The notes beneath the pieces are model-generated. The model had not been told where the DNA came from and did no database searches. It saw only the letters and a program-made list of their open reading frames with translations. From the NCBI GenBank assembly GCA_015272215.1, contig JACYMD010000089.1, forward strand, positions 1 through 64,000: 64,000 nucleotides of DNA, in the 5' to 3' direction. Of this stretch, positions 54,106 through 62,925 are shown in pieces. The stretch comes from Rivularia sp. T60_A2020_040. Its GTDB lineage: Bacteria > Cyanobacteriota > Cyanobacteriia > Cyanobacteriales > Nostocaceae. How positions within the stretch are numbered: the first letter of the stretch is position 1; each line of letters begins with the position of its first letter. The position numbers and the translations under genes were made by a program.

Positions 54106-55266
54106 ATGGAAAAAGTTTTCTTTTTAACTGGTGCGAAGCCTCCTCAAACAGGAGGAGAACTTTATAATTATCAACTTTCAGAATATTTGGAAAAACTCGG
54201 TTGGGAGCAAGAATATGTCAGTTTACATGAGAAAAGACATTTTTTAAGACTGGGAAAGATACCAATTATTGGGGATATTTTGGCATCTTTAATATTTGCG
54301 ATAATTTTGTTTAAATACAAAGGAATTTTAGTTGAAGACCATTATTTTAGTAGATATTTATTGTTGATAAATTTGATTCAACGTGTATTTATAAAAGGTA
54401 AAATTGTTGTTTTAGTGCATCTTTTCTATGGTTATGAAAGTAACGATAAATTTGTAATTAGAAAATTAATTAATAAATATATAGAACAATTTAGATTATC
54501 TTTTGCTGATTTAATCGTTACCAGTAGTGAATATTCTAAAAGTGAGATTGTTTCGGTGGGAATTAATCCGGAATTAGTTCATGTTTTATCACCGGGATTG
54601 GATAGGGAGAAGTTTCAATTACCTCAAGAGCGGAAATTAGATAATTTAAAGAATAAGGAGAATCAGAAAATTTTATGTGTGGGTAATTATGTTCCGAGGA
54701 AAGGTATACTCTATTTAATAGAAGCTTTTTCTCAAATAGAAAGACAAAATTTTACTCTACATTTAGTAGGTAATCGGAAAAATAATTCTAGTTATTACAA
54801 TCAGTTAAATAATGCTGTTAATAAACTTAAATTAACTGATTGTGTGGTATTTCATGATGGTGCTGACCAAGAAAATATTAAAAAATTATATGCTGATGCC
54901 GATATTTTTGTTCTGCCTTCTTTTCAAGAAACCTTTGGAATTGTGTTTTTAGAAGCGATGCATTATGGATTACCAATAATTACGACTAATGTGACTGCAA
55001 TACCAGAATTAGTAGAAGATGGTAAAAACGGTTTGTTAGTTGCACCTGGTGATTCAAAGGCTTTAGCTCAAGCTATTTCAAAATTAATTACAAATCCCGA
55101 TTTAATGGCAGAAATGGGAGCCGTAGGACGTAAAAAAGTCGCTACTTCCTATTATTGGGAGCAAACTTGTTCGGGATTTGCCGCTATTATTCAAGATATG
55201 AAATATGATAAAAAAACCGCAGAGGCGCAGAGGGCGCAGAGGAAAGAAGCACAGAGATATGGTTGA
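54106..55266 (+). CDS. Family 4 glycosyltransferase with repeat-encoded C-terminus
   Basis: A 386-aa GT-B enzyme. The N-terminal domain starts MEKVFFLTGAKPPQTGGELY. In the C-terminal domain ILCVGNYVPRKGILYLIEAF is the phosphate-binding beta-alpha, and SFQETFGIVFLEAMHYGLPI contains the GT4 Glu motif. TTNVTAIPELVEDGKNGLLV completes the sugar-nucleotide site. The final residues (KKTAEAQRAQRKEAQRYG) are encoded by a second CGCAGAG repeat, read in the same frame as in the preceding gene. Catalysis should be retained because the repeat lies after the last helix. Confidence 0.9.
   Translation: MEKVFFLTGAKPPQTGGELYNYQLSEYLEKLGWEQEYVSLHEKRHFLRLGKIPIIGDILASLIFAIILFKYKGILVEDHYFSRYLLLINLIQRVFIKGKIVVLVHLFYGYESNDKFVIRKLINKYIEQFRLSFADLIVTSSEYSKSEIVSVGINPELVHVLSPGLDREKFQLPQERKLDNLKNKENQKILCVGNYVPRKGILYLIEAFSQIERQNFTLHLVGNRKNNSSYYNQLNNAVNKLKLTDCVVFHDGADQENIKKLYADADIFVLPSFQETFGIVFLEAMHYGLPIITTNVTAIPELVEDGKNGLLVAPGDSKALAQAISKLITNPDLMAEMGAVGRKKVATSYYWEQTCSGFAAIIQDMKYDKKTAEAQRAQRKEAQRYG
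55206..55252 (+). repeat. CGCAGAG-type repeat inside the end of a second glycosyltransferase gene
   Basis: AAAAAAACCGCAGAGGCGCA, then GAGGGCGCAGAGGAAAGAAG. The element gives KKTAEAQRAQRKEAQ in the frame used. Confidence 0.8.
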
Positions 55267-55307
55267 TTTTAGAGTGTTAATAGAGTGTTAAAAGAGTAAT
55301 TACTATT

Positions 55308-56540
55308 ATGCAAAATATTTCAGACATTGAGAGTTCTATAAGTAAGGAAGCAGCTTATTATCGAGATATTTTAGTTGTTTCGCGTACCTTTTTACCTAAA
55401 GAAGGTGGTATTGAAGAGTATGTATATAACCGCTGTTTGCAAAATCCCGAACGGATAATTATGTTAGCGGCAAGTTTTAAAGGTGATCAAAAATTCGATC
55501 AAGTTCAAGATTTTTCTGTACATCGTTGGTATTTACCTGATATTCCGCATCTGTTTGGTTTGGAAGCAGTTATCAAGCAAATTCTGAATATCTTTTGTTC
55601 ATTTGTTTTAGGGATTAAACTGTATTTTCGTTATCGATATCGTTATATAGAATGGGGACACGGTTATGATTTCCCGGCAATTTTATTATTAAGTTATCTT
55701 TTACCAATTAACTTTTTTATCTATTTACATGGGAATGATATTCTTTGTCCTTTGCGTAATCCCTTATTAAAAAAACTCTTTGAATTAACTTTACAACGAG
55801 CTACAGGTATTGTTTGTAATAGTAAATTTACAAGAGATTATCTTAGGGAAAAATTTGAATTTAATACCCCAACTTATGTAATTAATCCCATAGTTAGACC
55901 AGAAAAATTTGGTGATAAAGCTAAAAATCAACAATATCTCGAAAATGCACGATTAAATATTCGTCAAAAATTCAATATCCCAGAAAATGCAATAGTTATT
56001 CTTTCGGTAGGAAGATTAGTAAAACGTAAAGGGTTTGGAAGAGTAATTGACAACTTAAATCAGCTTTTAAATCAAGATTTAGATGTTCATTATATAATCT
56101 GTGGTAGAGGAAAAATGCAAAGTGAACTCGAACAGAAAGCTGAACTATTACAAGTAAAAGAAAGAGTACATTTTGCCGGATTTGTAACCGATGAAGACTT
56201 AGCAAGTTATTACGCAGCAAGTGATATTTTTGCCATGTTGACATTTTTTGATATTCAAAAAGCGAGTATCGAAGGATTCGGGATAGTTTATGCAGAAGCC
56301 GGTTATTTTGGTAAACCAGTTATCGCTTCTCGTGTAGGTGGTGTAGAAGATGCAGTACACCACGAAGAAAACGGTTTATTAGTAAATCCAGACTCCCCAG
56401 AAGAAATATCTCAAGCATTAATTCGCTTGTGTAAAGATAATCAATTAAGAGAAAAATTGGGAAGTAAAGGAATAGAATTAGCTCGACGAAAAACACCTCA
56501 TTCGATTATTTATAGTGAGGAGTTAAGAGTTAGGAGTTAG
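55308..56540 (+). CDS. Family 4 glycosyltransferase
   Basis: A 410-aa GT-B enzyme. The N-terminal domain has ILVVSRTFLPKEGGIEEYVY, and YLHGNDILCPLRNPLLKKLF lies in the middle. The nucleotide-sugar domain has VILSVGRLVKRKGFGRVIDN and VHFAGFVTDEDLASYYAASD, followed by KASIEGFGIVYAEAGYFGKP, which carries the GT4 Glu pair, and VIASRVGGVEDAVHHEENGL. The C-terminal SEELRVRS and stop are read from a GGAGTTA tandem repeat (56515-56540). It is the third GT4 in a row. Confidence 0.9.
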   Translation: MQNISDIESSISKEAAYYRDILVVSRTFLPKEGGIEEYVYNRCLQNPERIIMLAASFKGDQKFDQVQDFSVHRWYLPDIPHLFGLEAVIKQILNIFCSFVLGIKLYFRYRYRYIEWGHGYDFPAILLLSYLLPINFFIYLHGNDILCPLRNPLLKKLFELTLQRATGIVCNSKFTRDYLREKFEFNTPTYVINPIVRPEKFGDKAKNQQYLENARLNIRQKFNIPENAIVILSVGRLVKRKGFGRVIDNLNQLLNQDLDVHYIICGRGKMQSELEQKAELLQVKERVHFAGFVTDEDLASYYAASDIFAMLTFFDIQKASIEGFGIVYAEAGYFGKPVIASRVGGVEDAVHHEENGLLVNPDSPEEISQALIRLCKDNQLREKLGSKGIELARRKTPHSIIYSEELRVRS

Positions 56541-56545
56541 GAGTT
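56515..56545. repeat. GAGTTAG tandem repeat at the end of a glycosyltransferase gene
   Basis: GAGGAGTTAAGAGTTAGGAG, then TTAGGAGTTA supplies the last eight codons and the TAG stop of the GT4 gene. Similar GGAGTTA or AACTCCTAACTCC runs are at 56703-56766 (reverse) and 62958-63056. Confidence 0.75.
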
Positions 56546-56620
56546 ATTTTCTCCAACTTTTACTTTCTTCCTCAGAAATATTTCACATACATATCAATGC
56601 TAAGTAATTCAAAAAATAGA

Positions 56621-56700
56621 AGTAGTGCGTTGGCGCAGCCTGCCCGGAAGGCTTACCGGAAAGCTCGCTACTACAAGCGAGCAAGATACTCGCACTACTA
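56621..56700. repeat. 80-bp palindromic repeat with AGTAGTGCG ends
   Basis: AGTAGTGCG (56621-56629) and CGCACTACT (56691-56699) are exact inverted ends. An inner GCTCGC (56663-56668) pairs with GCGAGC (56677-56682). A shorter relative is at 39215-39262. It lies between a glycosyltransferase and the flippase gene, so it may partly insulate transcription. Confidence 0.65.
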
Positions 56701-56785
56701 TATGATTCATAACTCCTAACTATTAACTCCAAACTCCTTACTTCTTACTCCTAACTCCTAACTCCTAAGCCCGGTGCTTTTCAAA

Positions 56786-58228
56786 ATGACTAATATTAGT
56801 ACAAAAAAAATAGCTTCAAGCAGTTTGTGGCTGACTGCTAGTTTCGGTTTTGCTAAAATATCCCAACTGCTTGCTCAAATATTTTTAGCACGTTTGCTAT
56901 CACCTGATGACTTCGGTGTTTGGGGAATGGTGTTGATTGTCACGACACTTTCAGCACTGTTTAAAGATGCTGCAATCGCGTCAGTATTAATTCAACGTGG
57001 TTTAGACAATAAAAAATTAGTAAATGCGGTTTATAGCTTGGGTGTAAATATCTCGATTGTGATGTTTATTATTCAAGCTTTAGCTGGATTTCCCTTAGCT
57101 AAATTTTTCGGTGAACCGTTAGTTTTTCCCTTAACATTAGTTGTATCTTTGGTATTTTTAATTGGTGCAGGTGCGGGTTCTCATGGTGCTATATTACAAC
57201 GTCAAATGAAATTTCGGGAGTTAGCAATTACCGATAGTTTATCAGGATTTGCGCGTTTTGGTGGTGCGGTAATTTGCGCTTCTATGGGTGGTGGAGTATG
57301 GGCTTTTGCAGTTGCAGAAATTGCCATGTCATTAGTTGATGCTTTATGCAAACGTTATTTTAGTCGATATAATTTTGAATACAATTTTAACCCGGATTCA
57401 GCAGCAATCCGTGAAGTTAGAACTTATATTAGCAGTTTAATTGGGATTAATTTAGCCGTTTATGCTAATACTAATTCCGATAATTTAATTATTGGTAGAT
57501 TAATTGGTGCAACATCTCTGGGTTATTACAATATGGCTTATCAATTGGCTATGTTACCAACATTTGCACTTTCTCAAATTAACCGAGTTAACTTTTCAGT
57601 ATTGTCGCAAAGAGATAATGAAGGTAGAAAAACTTATCTTTGTCGAATGTTGGAAATCTATGCTGTATTGTATGCTGCTATCTACGGTATAGGCTTTATT
57701 ATCGCACCTTGGATTATTCCCTTAGTATATGGTGAGCAATGGAAACCAGCGGTAAACATCTTTCAAATAGTCATGATTTTTGCATATGCTAGAGGTTTTA
57801 TGTCGATTCTTGGTACAGCTTTGAATGCTATAAATAAGCCAAATATTAACGCTGCAATTAATTGGGTTTTGGTACCCCTTTCCATTCCAGCTTTCTTTCT
57901 CGGAGCTTATTGGGGAGGAGTTACAGGAGTTGCCATCGCAGTTGCTTTAGTAATGGGTGTTGGTGCAAGTATTTGGTTTTGGTTTGCTATGAGTCGTGCT
58001 GCAAAATGGAATATTGCGGAGTTATTTAAACCTGTTATTCTACCAACTTTAACTATCATTTTCGCGCTATTTACTGTTATTAATCTTCCTTTATCTACAT
58101 CTTTACAAATTTTTATTCAACCAGTTTTATTAATTGTAATTTATATCGTTGGATTATCAATTTTTTCTGCGGGTAGAATTCCTCGGTTATTAATTAATCT
58201 AGTTAAACGTTCTTTAAATATGGCTTAA
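56786..58228 (+). CDS. Wzx-type polysaccharide flippase (MATE/MOP superfamily)
   Basis: About 480 aa from MTNISTKKIASSSLWLTASF; an in-frame GTG four codons earlier lacks a ribosome site. It has twelve to fourteen predicted spans. The N-terminal FAKISQLLAQIFLARLLSPD, then DFGVWGMVLIVTTLSALFKD and SVLIQRGLDNKKLVNAVYSL are typical of the lipid-linked-oligosaccharide flippase family that includes WzxC. It should move completed repeat units across the membrane. The GTs before it and the polymerases upstream support a Wzx/Wzy-dependent pathway. Confidence 0.9.
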   Translation: MTNISTKKIASSSLWLTASFGFAKISQLLAQIFLARLLSPDDFGVWGMVLIVTTLSALFKDAAIASVLIQRGLDNKKLVNAVYSLGVNISIVMFIIQALAGFPLAKFFGEPLVFPLTLVVSLVFLIGAGAGSHGAILQRQMKFRELAITDSLSGFARFGGAVICASMGGGVWAFAVAEIAMSLVDALCKRYFSRYNFEYNFNPDSAAIREVRTYISSLIGINLAVYANTNSDNLIIGRLIGATSLGYYNMAYQLAMLPTFALSQINRVNFSVLSQRDNEGRKTYLCRMLEIYAVLYAAIYGIGFIIAPWIIPLVYGEQWKPAVNIFQIVMIFAYARGFMSILGTALNAINKPNINAAINWVLVPLSIPAFFLGAYWGGVTGVAIAVALVMGVGASIWFWFAMSRAAKWNIAELFKPVILPTLTIIFALFTVINLPLSTSLQIFIQPVLLIVIYIVGLSIFSAGRIPRLLINLVKRSLNMA

Positions 58229-58264
58229 ATAATTATATTTTTTTATCATATCTAAACGTGTGGT

Positions 58265-58413
58265 AAGAAGTCGGGTTTTTATGATTATTTTGTGTAATGA
58301 CAAATATTTCTGGTAAAAACCCGACTTCTATAATTACAATTTTTGCTTAAGAAGTCGGGTTTTTATGATTGTTTTGTGTAATGACGAATATTTTTGCTAA
58401 AAACCCGACTTCT
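58265..58413. repeat. Two AAGTCGGGTTTTT hairpin units (locus 3)
   Basis: Units at 58265-58330 and 58349-58413 both run AAGAAGTCGGGTTTTTATGA to AAAAACCCGACTTCT around a TTTTGTGTAATGACRAATAT interior. The interior differs from that at locus 2. The second unit lies within the upstream in-frame extension of the acyltransferase frame, which is why the later ATG is preferred for that gene. Confidence 0.85.
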
Positions 58414-58440
58414 ATGATTAAATATTTTCAATTAACTAAC

Positions 58441-59535
58441 ATGAAAGAGCAAATAAAATTCCCTTTAAATTCTCAAGTTTCGGATAGACTTTTTTTCTTG
58501 GAATTTCTCAAGGCAATCAGTATTACTGCGGTAGTGTCATATCATGCAATCTTTTTACCTCGCTCTGCTTTTATTGCAAGTAATGGAATTTTAGAAGTTT
58601 TATTTGCTCCTTTAAGATTTTGCGTTCCAGTTTTTCTGACTATTTCTTTTTTACTTTTTGAACGTCAAATTTCTCAATCTCCAATACAGCCAAAATTACC
58701 TTTATTACAAAAAAGATTAATTCGTCTGGGAATTCCAACTCTGTTTTGGTTCGGAATTGCAGCATTATTAAAAGCTATAAATGGAAACTCGTTTCCAGAA
58801 ATTATCAATGCAATTTTAACAGGAGAAATATTTACAGGTGCTTATTATTTACTCATAGTTTTCCAATTAATACCGATTTTTTTCTTAACTCGCAATTGGT
58901 TAAATCGACAAAAAAATATTTTGATTACTATTGCAATTCAAGGACTAGTTTTCTCGTTTGTTTATGCGACTATCTGCGGTTTATTTGGAAATCAAGTATT
59001 AACCTTTTTAATCAAAATGGAACGTCCTTTAATTATTTATTGGTTTGTTTATATAGCTTTAGGAATATATTTATTCAAAAATTTATCTTGGATAGAAAAT
59101 AAATCTATTTCTCTAAGTAAAACTAATAAAATCTTAATTTTATGCCTCACTGCCGCAATCATGATGATAGAGTATAGAATCTTAACTTTAGTTTTAAAAA
59201 ACTCCCTTCGTCCTTTTGATTATGCTGCATTTTCCTGCATTTTCAGCGTACCAGTAATGTTTATCTGTTTTGCATCTGTTAACGAAAAAAAATTCCCATC
59301 ACCTGTTGTTAAATCAATTAAATTACTATCAAAATATAGTTTAGGAATTTTTTGTATAAATGGTATTTTAGCGCAAATATTTTTGTCAATTGGAAGCAAA
59401 TTTTTCAGTCAAGCTAACTTCAACCTAACTCAAATACTTATAATTAAAATTATCGGTTGGATAATATTACTCACAATATCATTACTACTATCAATAGTAC
59501 TAAAACGATTAGGATTAAAAAGAGTTGTTAATTAA
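58441..59535 (+). CDS. Acyltransferase family 3 membrane protein
   Basis: About 364 aa from MKEQIKFPLNSQVSDRLFFL. The open frame extends back into a hairpin repeat, so this ATG is preferred. About ten membrane spans. The family-typical RLFFLEFLKAISITAVVSYH has the conserved His near residue 38, and FCVPVFLTISFLLFERQIS follows. Members such as OafA and ExoZ add acetyl or succinyl groups to exported polysaccharides, so it probably decorates the product of this locus. It is the last gene of the plus-strand run. Confidence 0.87.
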   Translation: MKEQIKFPLNSQVSDRLFFLEFLKAISITAVVSYHAIFLPRSAFIASNGILEVLFAPLRFCVPVFLTISFLLFERQISQSPIQPKLPLLQKRLIRLGIPTLFWFGIAALLKAINGNSFPEIINAILTGEIFTGAYYLLIVFQLIPIFFLTRNWLNRQKNILITIAIQGLVFSFVYATICGLFGNQVLTFLIKMERPLIIYWFVYIALGIYLFKNLSWIENKSISLSKTNKILILCLTAAIMMIEYRILTLVLKNSLRPFDYAAFSCIFSVPVMFICFASVNEKKFPSPVVKSIKLLSKYSLGIFCINGILAQIFLSIGSKFFSQANFNLTQILIIKIIGWIILLTISLLLSIVLKRLGLKRVVN

Positions 59536-59545
59536 ATTAATGATA

Positions 59546-59633
59546 ACTGTCAACTGTCAACCGTCAACTGTTTACTGATAACTGATAACTGATAACTGAT
59601 AACTGTCCACTGTCAACTGTCAACTGTCAACTG
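59546..59633. repeat. TGTCAACTG / CTGATAA tandem repeat tract
   Basis: GTCAACT heptamers (59549-59570), ACTGATAA units (59575-59603) and more GTCAACT copies up to 59633 fill the gap between the acyltransferase and thiS. These are reverse forms of the TTGACAG repeat seen at 17388 and 62926. Confidence 0.85.
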
Positions 59634-59634
59634 A

Positions 59635-59841
59635 TTACCCTCCTCCGACAATAGTAACAATTTCCAAACGGTCATTTTGTTTAATTTTTGTTTGTTCCCA
59701 ATATTGACGATGCAAAATTTCGCCGTTATACTCGACAGCAACTAGGCGGGGATTATAACCTAATTCTATGAGTAAATCGGGCAAAAAAGTTTCTTGGGAA
59801 AAGTTGCGGATTTCTCCATTTACTTGTAACTCAAGATTCAT
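59635..59841 (-). CDS. thiS: ThiS sulfur carrier protein
   Basis: A 68-aa ubiquitin-like protein ending in EIVTIVGGG, with the C-terminal Gly-Gly required for thiocarboxylate formation. LPDLLIELGYNPRLVAVEYN and GEILHRQYWEQTKIKQNDRL are typical of ThiS. It donates sulfur to the thiazole of thiamine. Its start overlaps the end of thiE by 11 bp, so the two are translationally coupled. Confidence 0.95.
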   Translation of the reverse strand: MNLELQVNGEIRNFSQETFLPDLLIELGYNPRLVAVEYNGEILHRQYWEQTKIKQNDRLEIVTIVGGG

Positions 59842-60958
59842 AAACTTTTAATTTATTATCTACTGTTTGAGGACGGTGTAATTGTGATAAAAAATATTGC
59901 GTTACTAAAGTTGGTTGCTCTGCTTCCATAATGCTTCGTACCACTGCGACACGATTTGCTCCAACTCCAACTACATCATTAAGATTATTCGGATCTATTC
60001 CACCAATTGCAAACCAGGGTATTGGACAATTTTTTGCCGCATAGTTAATATATTGTAATCCAACCGCTGATTTACCTTCTTTAGTGGGAGTTTCGTAAAT
60101 TGGCCCTACACCAACATAATCGGCACCTTCGGTAATTGCCCGTTGCATTTCATCGGAATTTGTGGTAGAGCGACCGATCAACTTATGAGGACCTAGTAAA
60201 TTACGGGCTAGGGATATAGGCATATCCTGTTGTCCCAAATGTACACCATCGGCATCTACTGCTAAAGCCAAGTCTATCCGGTCATTGACCAAAAATAAAG
60301 CATCATAGGCGTGACACAACTGGCAAAGCTTCCTAGCTTCTTCCAAACGAATGGTATCCGAAGCTGTTTTCTCGCGATACTGTACTAGTGTTAGTCCACC
60401 TTTAAGAGCAGCTTCTACAGTCTCCACTAGATTTTCCCTTGGGGAGGTGACCAAATACAAACGCGATCGCAAAAGTTGTTGATATCGAGTAAAGCCCATC
60501 AAATTACTTTCGAGAGTATAAACTCGATAACGGATTTGCTTAAAAGCTTTACCCATACCGGAACTGTAAAGCTTGCCGTATTCTTCAATCACCCGCACAG
60601 CTTCTTGTACTCGACAAAAGTTAGCTTGTAAAACCGATTTGACGTTTTCACGTTGTTCTTCTTGGGGATGACTTAGTTCTGTACCTGTATCACCTGGAGT
60701 ATTCCTGGCTGCTCTTAATTCAGCAGTATGCCATAATCCTACCTCTTGCCGTAAATGCTTACATTCCCGTGTCAAATCACTGTTATTCAAGCCAAAACGA
60801 CACCATTCCTCGATGATTCGCAAACCTTCACGAGTACGATCTAAATTCGCGTCTAAAATCCGCAGCACAACTTGTTGCACTTGTTCCTTTTGGCTGTATG
60901 GCTCGACCATTACAACAACCCCATTATTGTCTTCATCGTAACAGTCAGCCTGGTTCAT
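59831..60958 (-). CDS. thiE: Thiamine-phosphate synthase with N-terminal ThiD2 domain
   Basis: A 375-aa protein. Residues about 27-160 form the ThiD2 domain (ILDANLDRTREGLRIIEEWC, then RAARNTPGDTGTEL and CRVQEAVRVIEEYGKL), as in other cyanobacterial ThiE. Residues 165-365 are the ThiE barrel: LYLVTSPRENLVETVEAALK, GGLTLVQYREK, DALFLVNDRIDLALAVDADG, VHLGQQDMPI, IGRSTTNSDEM, GADYVGVGPIYETPTKEGKS and WFAIGGIDPNN. It joins HMP-PP with the thiazole phosphate to give TMP; the ThiD2 part may phosphorylate HMP-P. A later Met (60910) is an alternative start. It is coupled to thiS. Confidence 0.93.
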   Translation of the reverse strand: MNQADCYDEDNNGVVVMVEPYSQKEQVQQVVLRILDANLDRTREGLRIIEEWCRFGLNNSDLTRECKHLRQEVGLWHTAELRAARNTPGDTGTELSHPQEEQRENVKSVLQANFCRVQEAVRVIEEYGKLYSSGMGKAFKQIRYRVYTLESNLMGFTRYQQLLRSRLYLVTSPRENLVETVEAALKGGLTLVQYREKTASDTIRLEEARKLCQLCHAYDALFLVNDRIDLALAVDADGVHLGQQDMPISLARNLLGPHKLIGRSTTNSDEMQRAITEGADYVGVGPIYETPTKEGKSAVGLQYINYAAKNCPIPWFAIGGIDPNNLNDVVGVGANRVAVVRSIMEAEQPTLVTQYFLSQLHRPQTVDNKLKVYES

Positions 60959-61257
60959 GTTCCTAATGTTGTGATCATCGTTGATTTTTGCACTAAATTG
61001 CTTTTTATTAAAAGTAGCAATTACAGGTCATCTCATTTTGGATTAGCGATTTTAGATTTTAAATTAAATACTAGATTTCATTTGCATTTACTTAAGTATT
61101 AAAATATACTTAGTATTCTCATTTTAAATCTAAAATCGAAAATCAATCAAAAATTTCAATTTCCCAACAGCCCATTCAATAATTTTACTGAGATTTTGAT
61201 TATCCTCCGATTGGAGGGCATAAAAACGTCACTTTGGATATAAGGAGTGTCAAAACA
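60959..61257. other. Divergent intergenic region between thiE and the beta-helix gene
   Basis: About 300 bp. CCTCC (61204-61208) and GGAGG (61213-61217) form a small hairpin upstream of the plus-strand gene, and AAGGAG at 61242 is its ribosome site. I do not see a TPP riboswitch core. Confidence 0.5.
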
Positions 61258-62919
61258 GTGATAAACCACCCTAATTTATCTCGGCTAAACAAGGCTAATC
61301 TTCCGTCAAGGCAGATTATTCAAGCCTTAAAATCATTTTCCTATCTCGAATCTTGTATGCGTACATCTTCTATATCTTCTGTTTTATTTTTAACTGTAAG
61401 TTTAACTGCGTTAACTACGACTTTACTGAACGTTAACTCTAGTATTGCCATTGCTCAAACATCGTCTATTTCCAAGGATAAAACCCTCAGTGAGAATTCA
61501 ATTTCTCAGGTTAATGTACTGTTTGTCAACCCAAGTATCGGAAATGACACAAGCACAAATGGTAGTGAAAGCGCTCCCTTAAAGACAATTACTCAAGCGT
61601 TGAAAATCGCCCAAGACAATACCATAATTAGACTTGCCAAAGGTACTTACAGCGCCGAAACGGGAGAAAAATTTCCCTTAATCATTAAATCCGGGATTGT
61701 TATTCAAGGAGATATTAGTACTCAAGGTAAAGATATCATCATTCAAGGGGGTGGGGAATATCTCAGTCGTTTCTACGGCAGTAAAAACGTGGCGATTGTT
61801 GCTACTGACAACGCAAAATTAACTGGTGTTACCGTAACAAACTCGAATCTTCGGGGTTACGGTGTGTGGATTGAATCAAATCAGCCTGTAGTCGAAGCAA
61901 ATACCTTTACAGGTTCTACACAAGATGGAATTGCAGTCACAGGTACCGCTGCACCTCAAATTCAGAATAATTATTTTTACAGCAACGGTGCCAATGGAAT
62001 TACGATTTCGGGAACATCTCAAGCCCAAATCCAGCAAAATACTTTTCAAAATACCGGCTTTGGCATAAATATTGCCCAGGATGCATCTCCTCAAATCATC
62101 GGTAACAAAATTTCACATAATCGAACTGGTGTTGTAATCCAAGCTTCATCTAGCCCAGTTTTGCGAAATAATTCGATCTTTAACAACAAAGAAGACGGTT
62201 TGGTTGTAATTGCGAAAGCAACACCAGATGTAGGTAATTCATCCAATCCGGGTGGCAATCAATTCAGTTTCAATGGGCGCTATGATATTAATGCCCAAGC
62301 TGCCACACAACAAGTTTCTGCTTACGGCAATAATTTAGCGAGTAACCGCATTGCTGGAAAAGTAGATGTAACAGCCGCCGCAGCCCCCGTAAAAGCTGCA
62401 ATTTCCCCAATTAGTAGAAACACCCCAACATTACTCAAACCCCTCTTACCCCGCGAAAATACCCCCGCACCCAGCACAGATGACGAACAACAATTAAATT
62501 ACGTGGAAGTGCAGCCAGATACAATCGAATTCACCGCACCCGAAGCAAATATACCCTCATCATTACCAGTACTACAACCAGCCCCTAGAGGAGAATCAGC
62601 CCTTTTACCCGTACCAAGCAATCAAATTCCTGTAAGTAAAAATGGGAACACAACTATGCCAGCACCTAGAGTTCCCCAAAATAGACCTCAAAAACAAGCA
62701 ACTAGAACACAAACAGGTTTGCGCTATCGGGTAATAGTCGAAGCAGTATCGACAAGACAACAGGAACTAGTAAAATTTATTGCCTCTGACGCATTCCGTA
62801 CCAGCAGAGGAGGAAAACAAGTCATGCAAGCAGGAATATTTAGCGATCGTAATAAAGCCAACAACTTAGTTAGACAATTCAAAAACAACGGATTGAAAGC
62901 TGAAATAATTAGGGAATAG
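61258..62919 (+). CDS. Exported DUF1565 / parallel beta-helix protein with SPOR-like C-terminus
   Basis: About 553 aa with a GTG start chosen because AAGGAG lies 10 bases upstream; TTG 61234 and ATG 61357 are alternatives. A signal follows (SSVLFLTVSLTALTTTLLNV, then NSSIAIAQ). Residues about 85-330 read VLFVNPSIGNDTSTNGSESA, APLKTITQALKIAQDNTI and a series of short NNTF/NNYF turns, typical of DUF1565 and right-handed beta-helix repeats. A Pro-rich linker (about 365-480) leads to a final 70 residues (MQAGIFSDRNKANNLVRQFK) that resemble a SPOR domain, which binds denuded peptidoglycan. Probable envelope protein; substrate is unknown. Confidence 0.82.
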   Translation: MINHPNLSRLNKANLPSRQIIQALKSFSYLESCMRTSSISSVLFLTVSLTALTTTLLNVNSSIAIAQTSSISKDKTLSENSISQVNVLFVNPSIGNDTSTNGSESAPLKTITQALKIAQDNTIIRLAKGTYSAETGEKFPLIIKSGIVIQGDISTQGKDIIIQGGGEYLSRFYGSKNVAIVATDNAKLTGVTVTNSNLRGYGVWIESNQPVVEANTFTGSTQDGIAVTGTAAPQIQNNYFYSNGANGITISGTSQAQIQQNTFQNTGFGINIAQDASPQIIGNKISHNRTGVVIQASSSPVLRNNSIFNNKEDGLVVIAKATPDVGNSSNPGGNQFSFNGRYDINAQAATQQVSAYGNNLASNRIAGKVDVTAAAAPVKAAISPISRNTPTLLKPLLPRENTPAPSTDDEQQLNYVEVQPDTIEFTAPEANIPSSLPVLQPAPRGESALLPVPSNQIPVSKNGNTTMPAPRVPQNRPQKQATRTQTGLRYRVIVEAVSTRQQELVKFIASDAFRTSRGGKQVMQAGIFSDRNKANNLVRQFKNNGLKAEIIRE

Positions 62920-62925
62920 GGAACA

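Noticed and set aside
60959-61100. TPP riboswitch upstream of thiE
   Set aside because: Neither the CUGAGA nor the ACCUGA core is present in the expected order on the minus strand.
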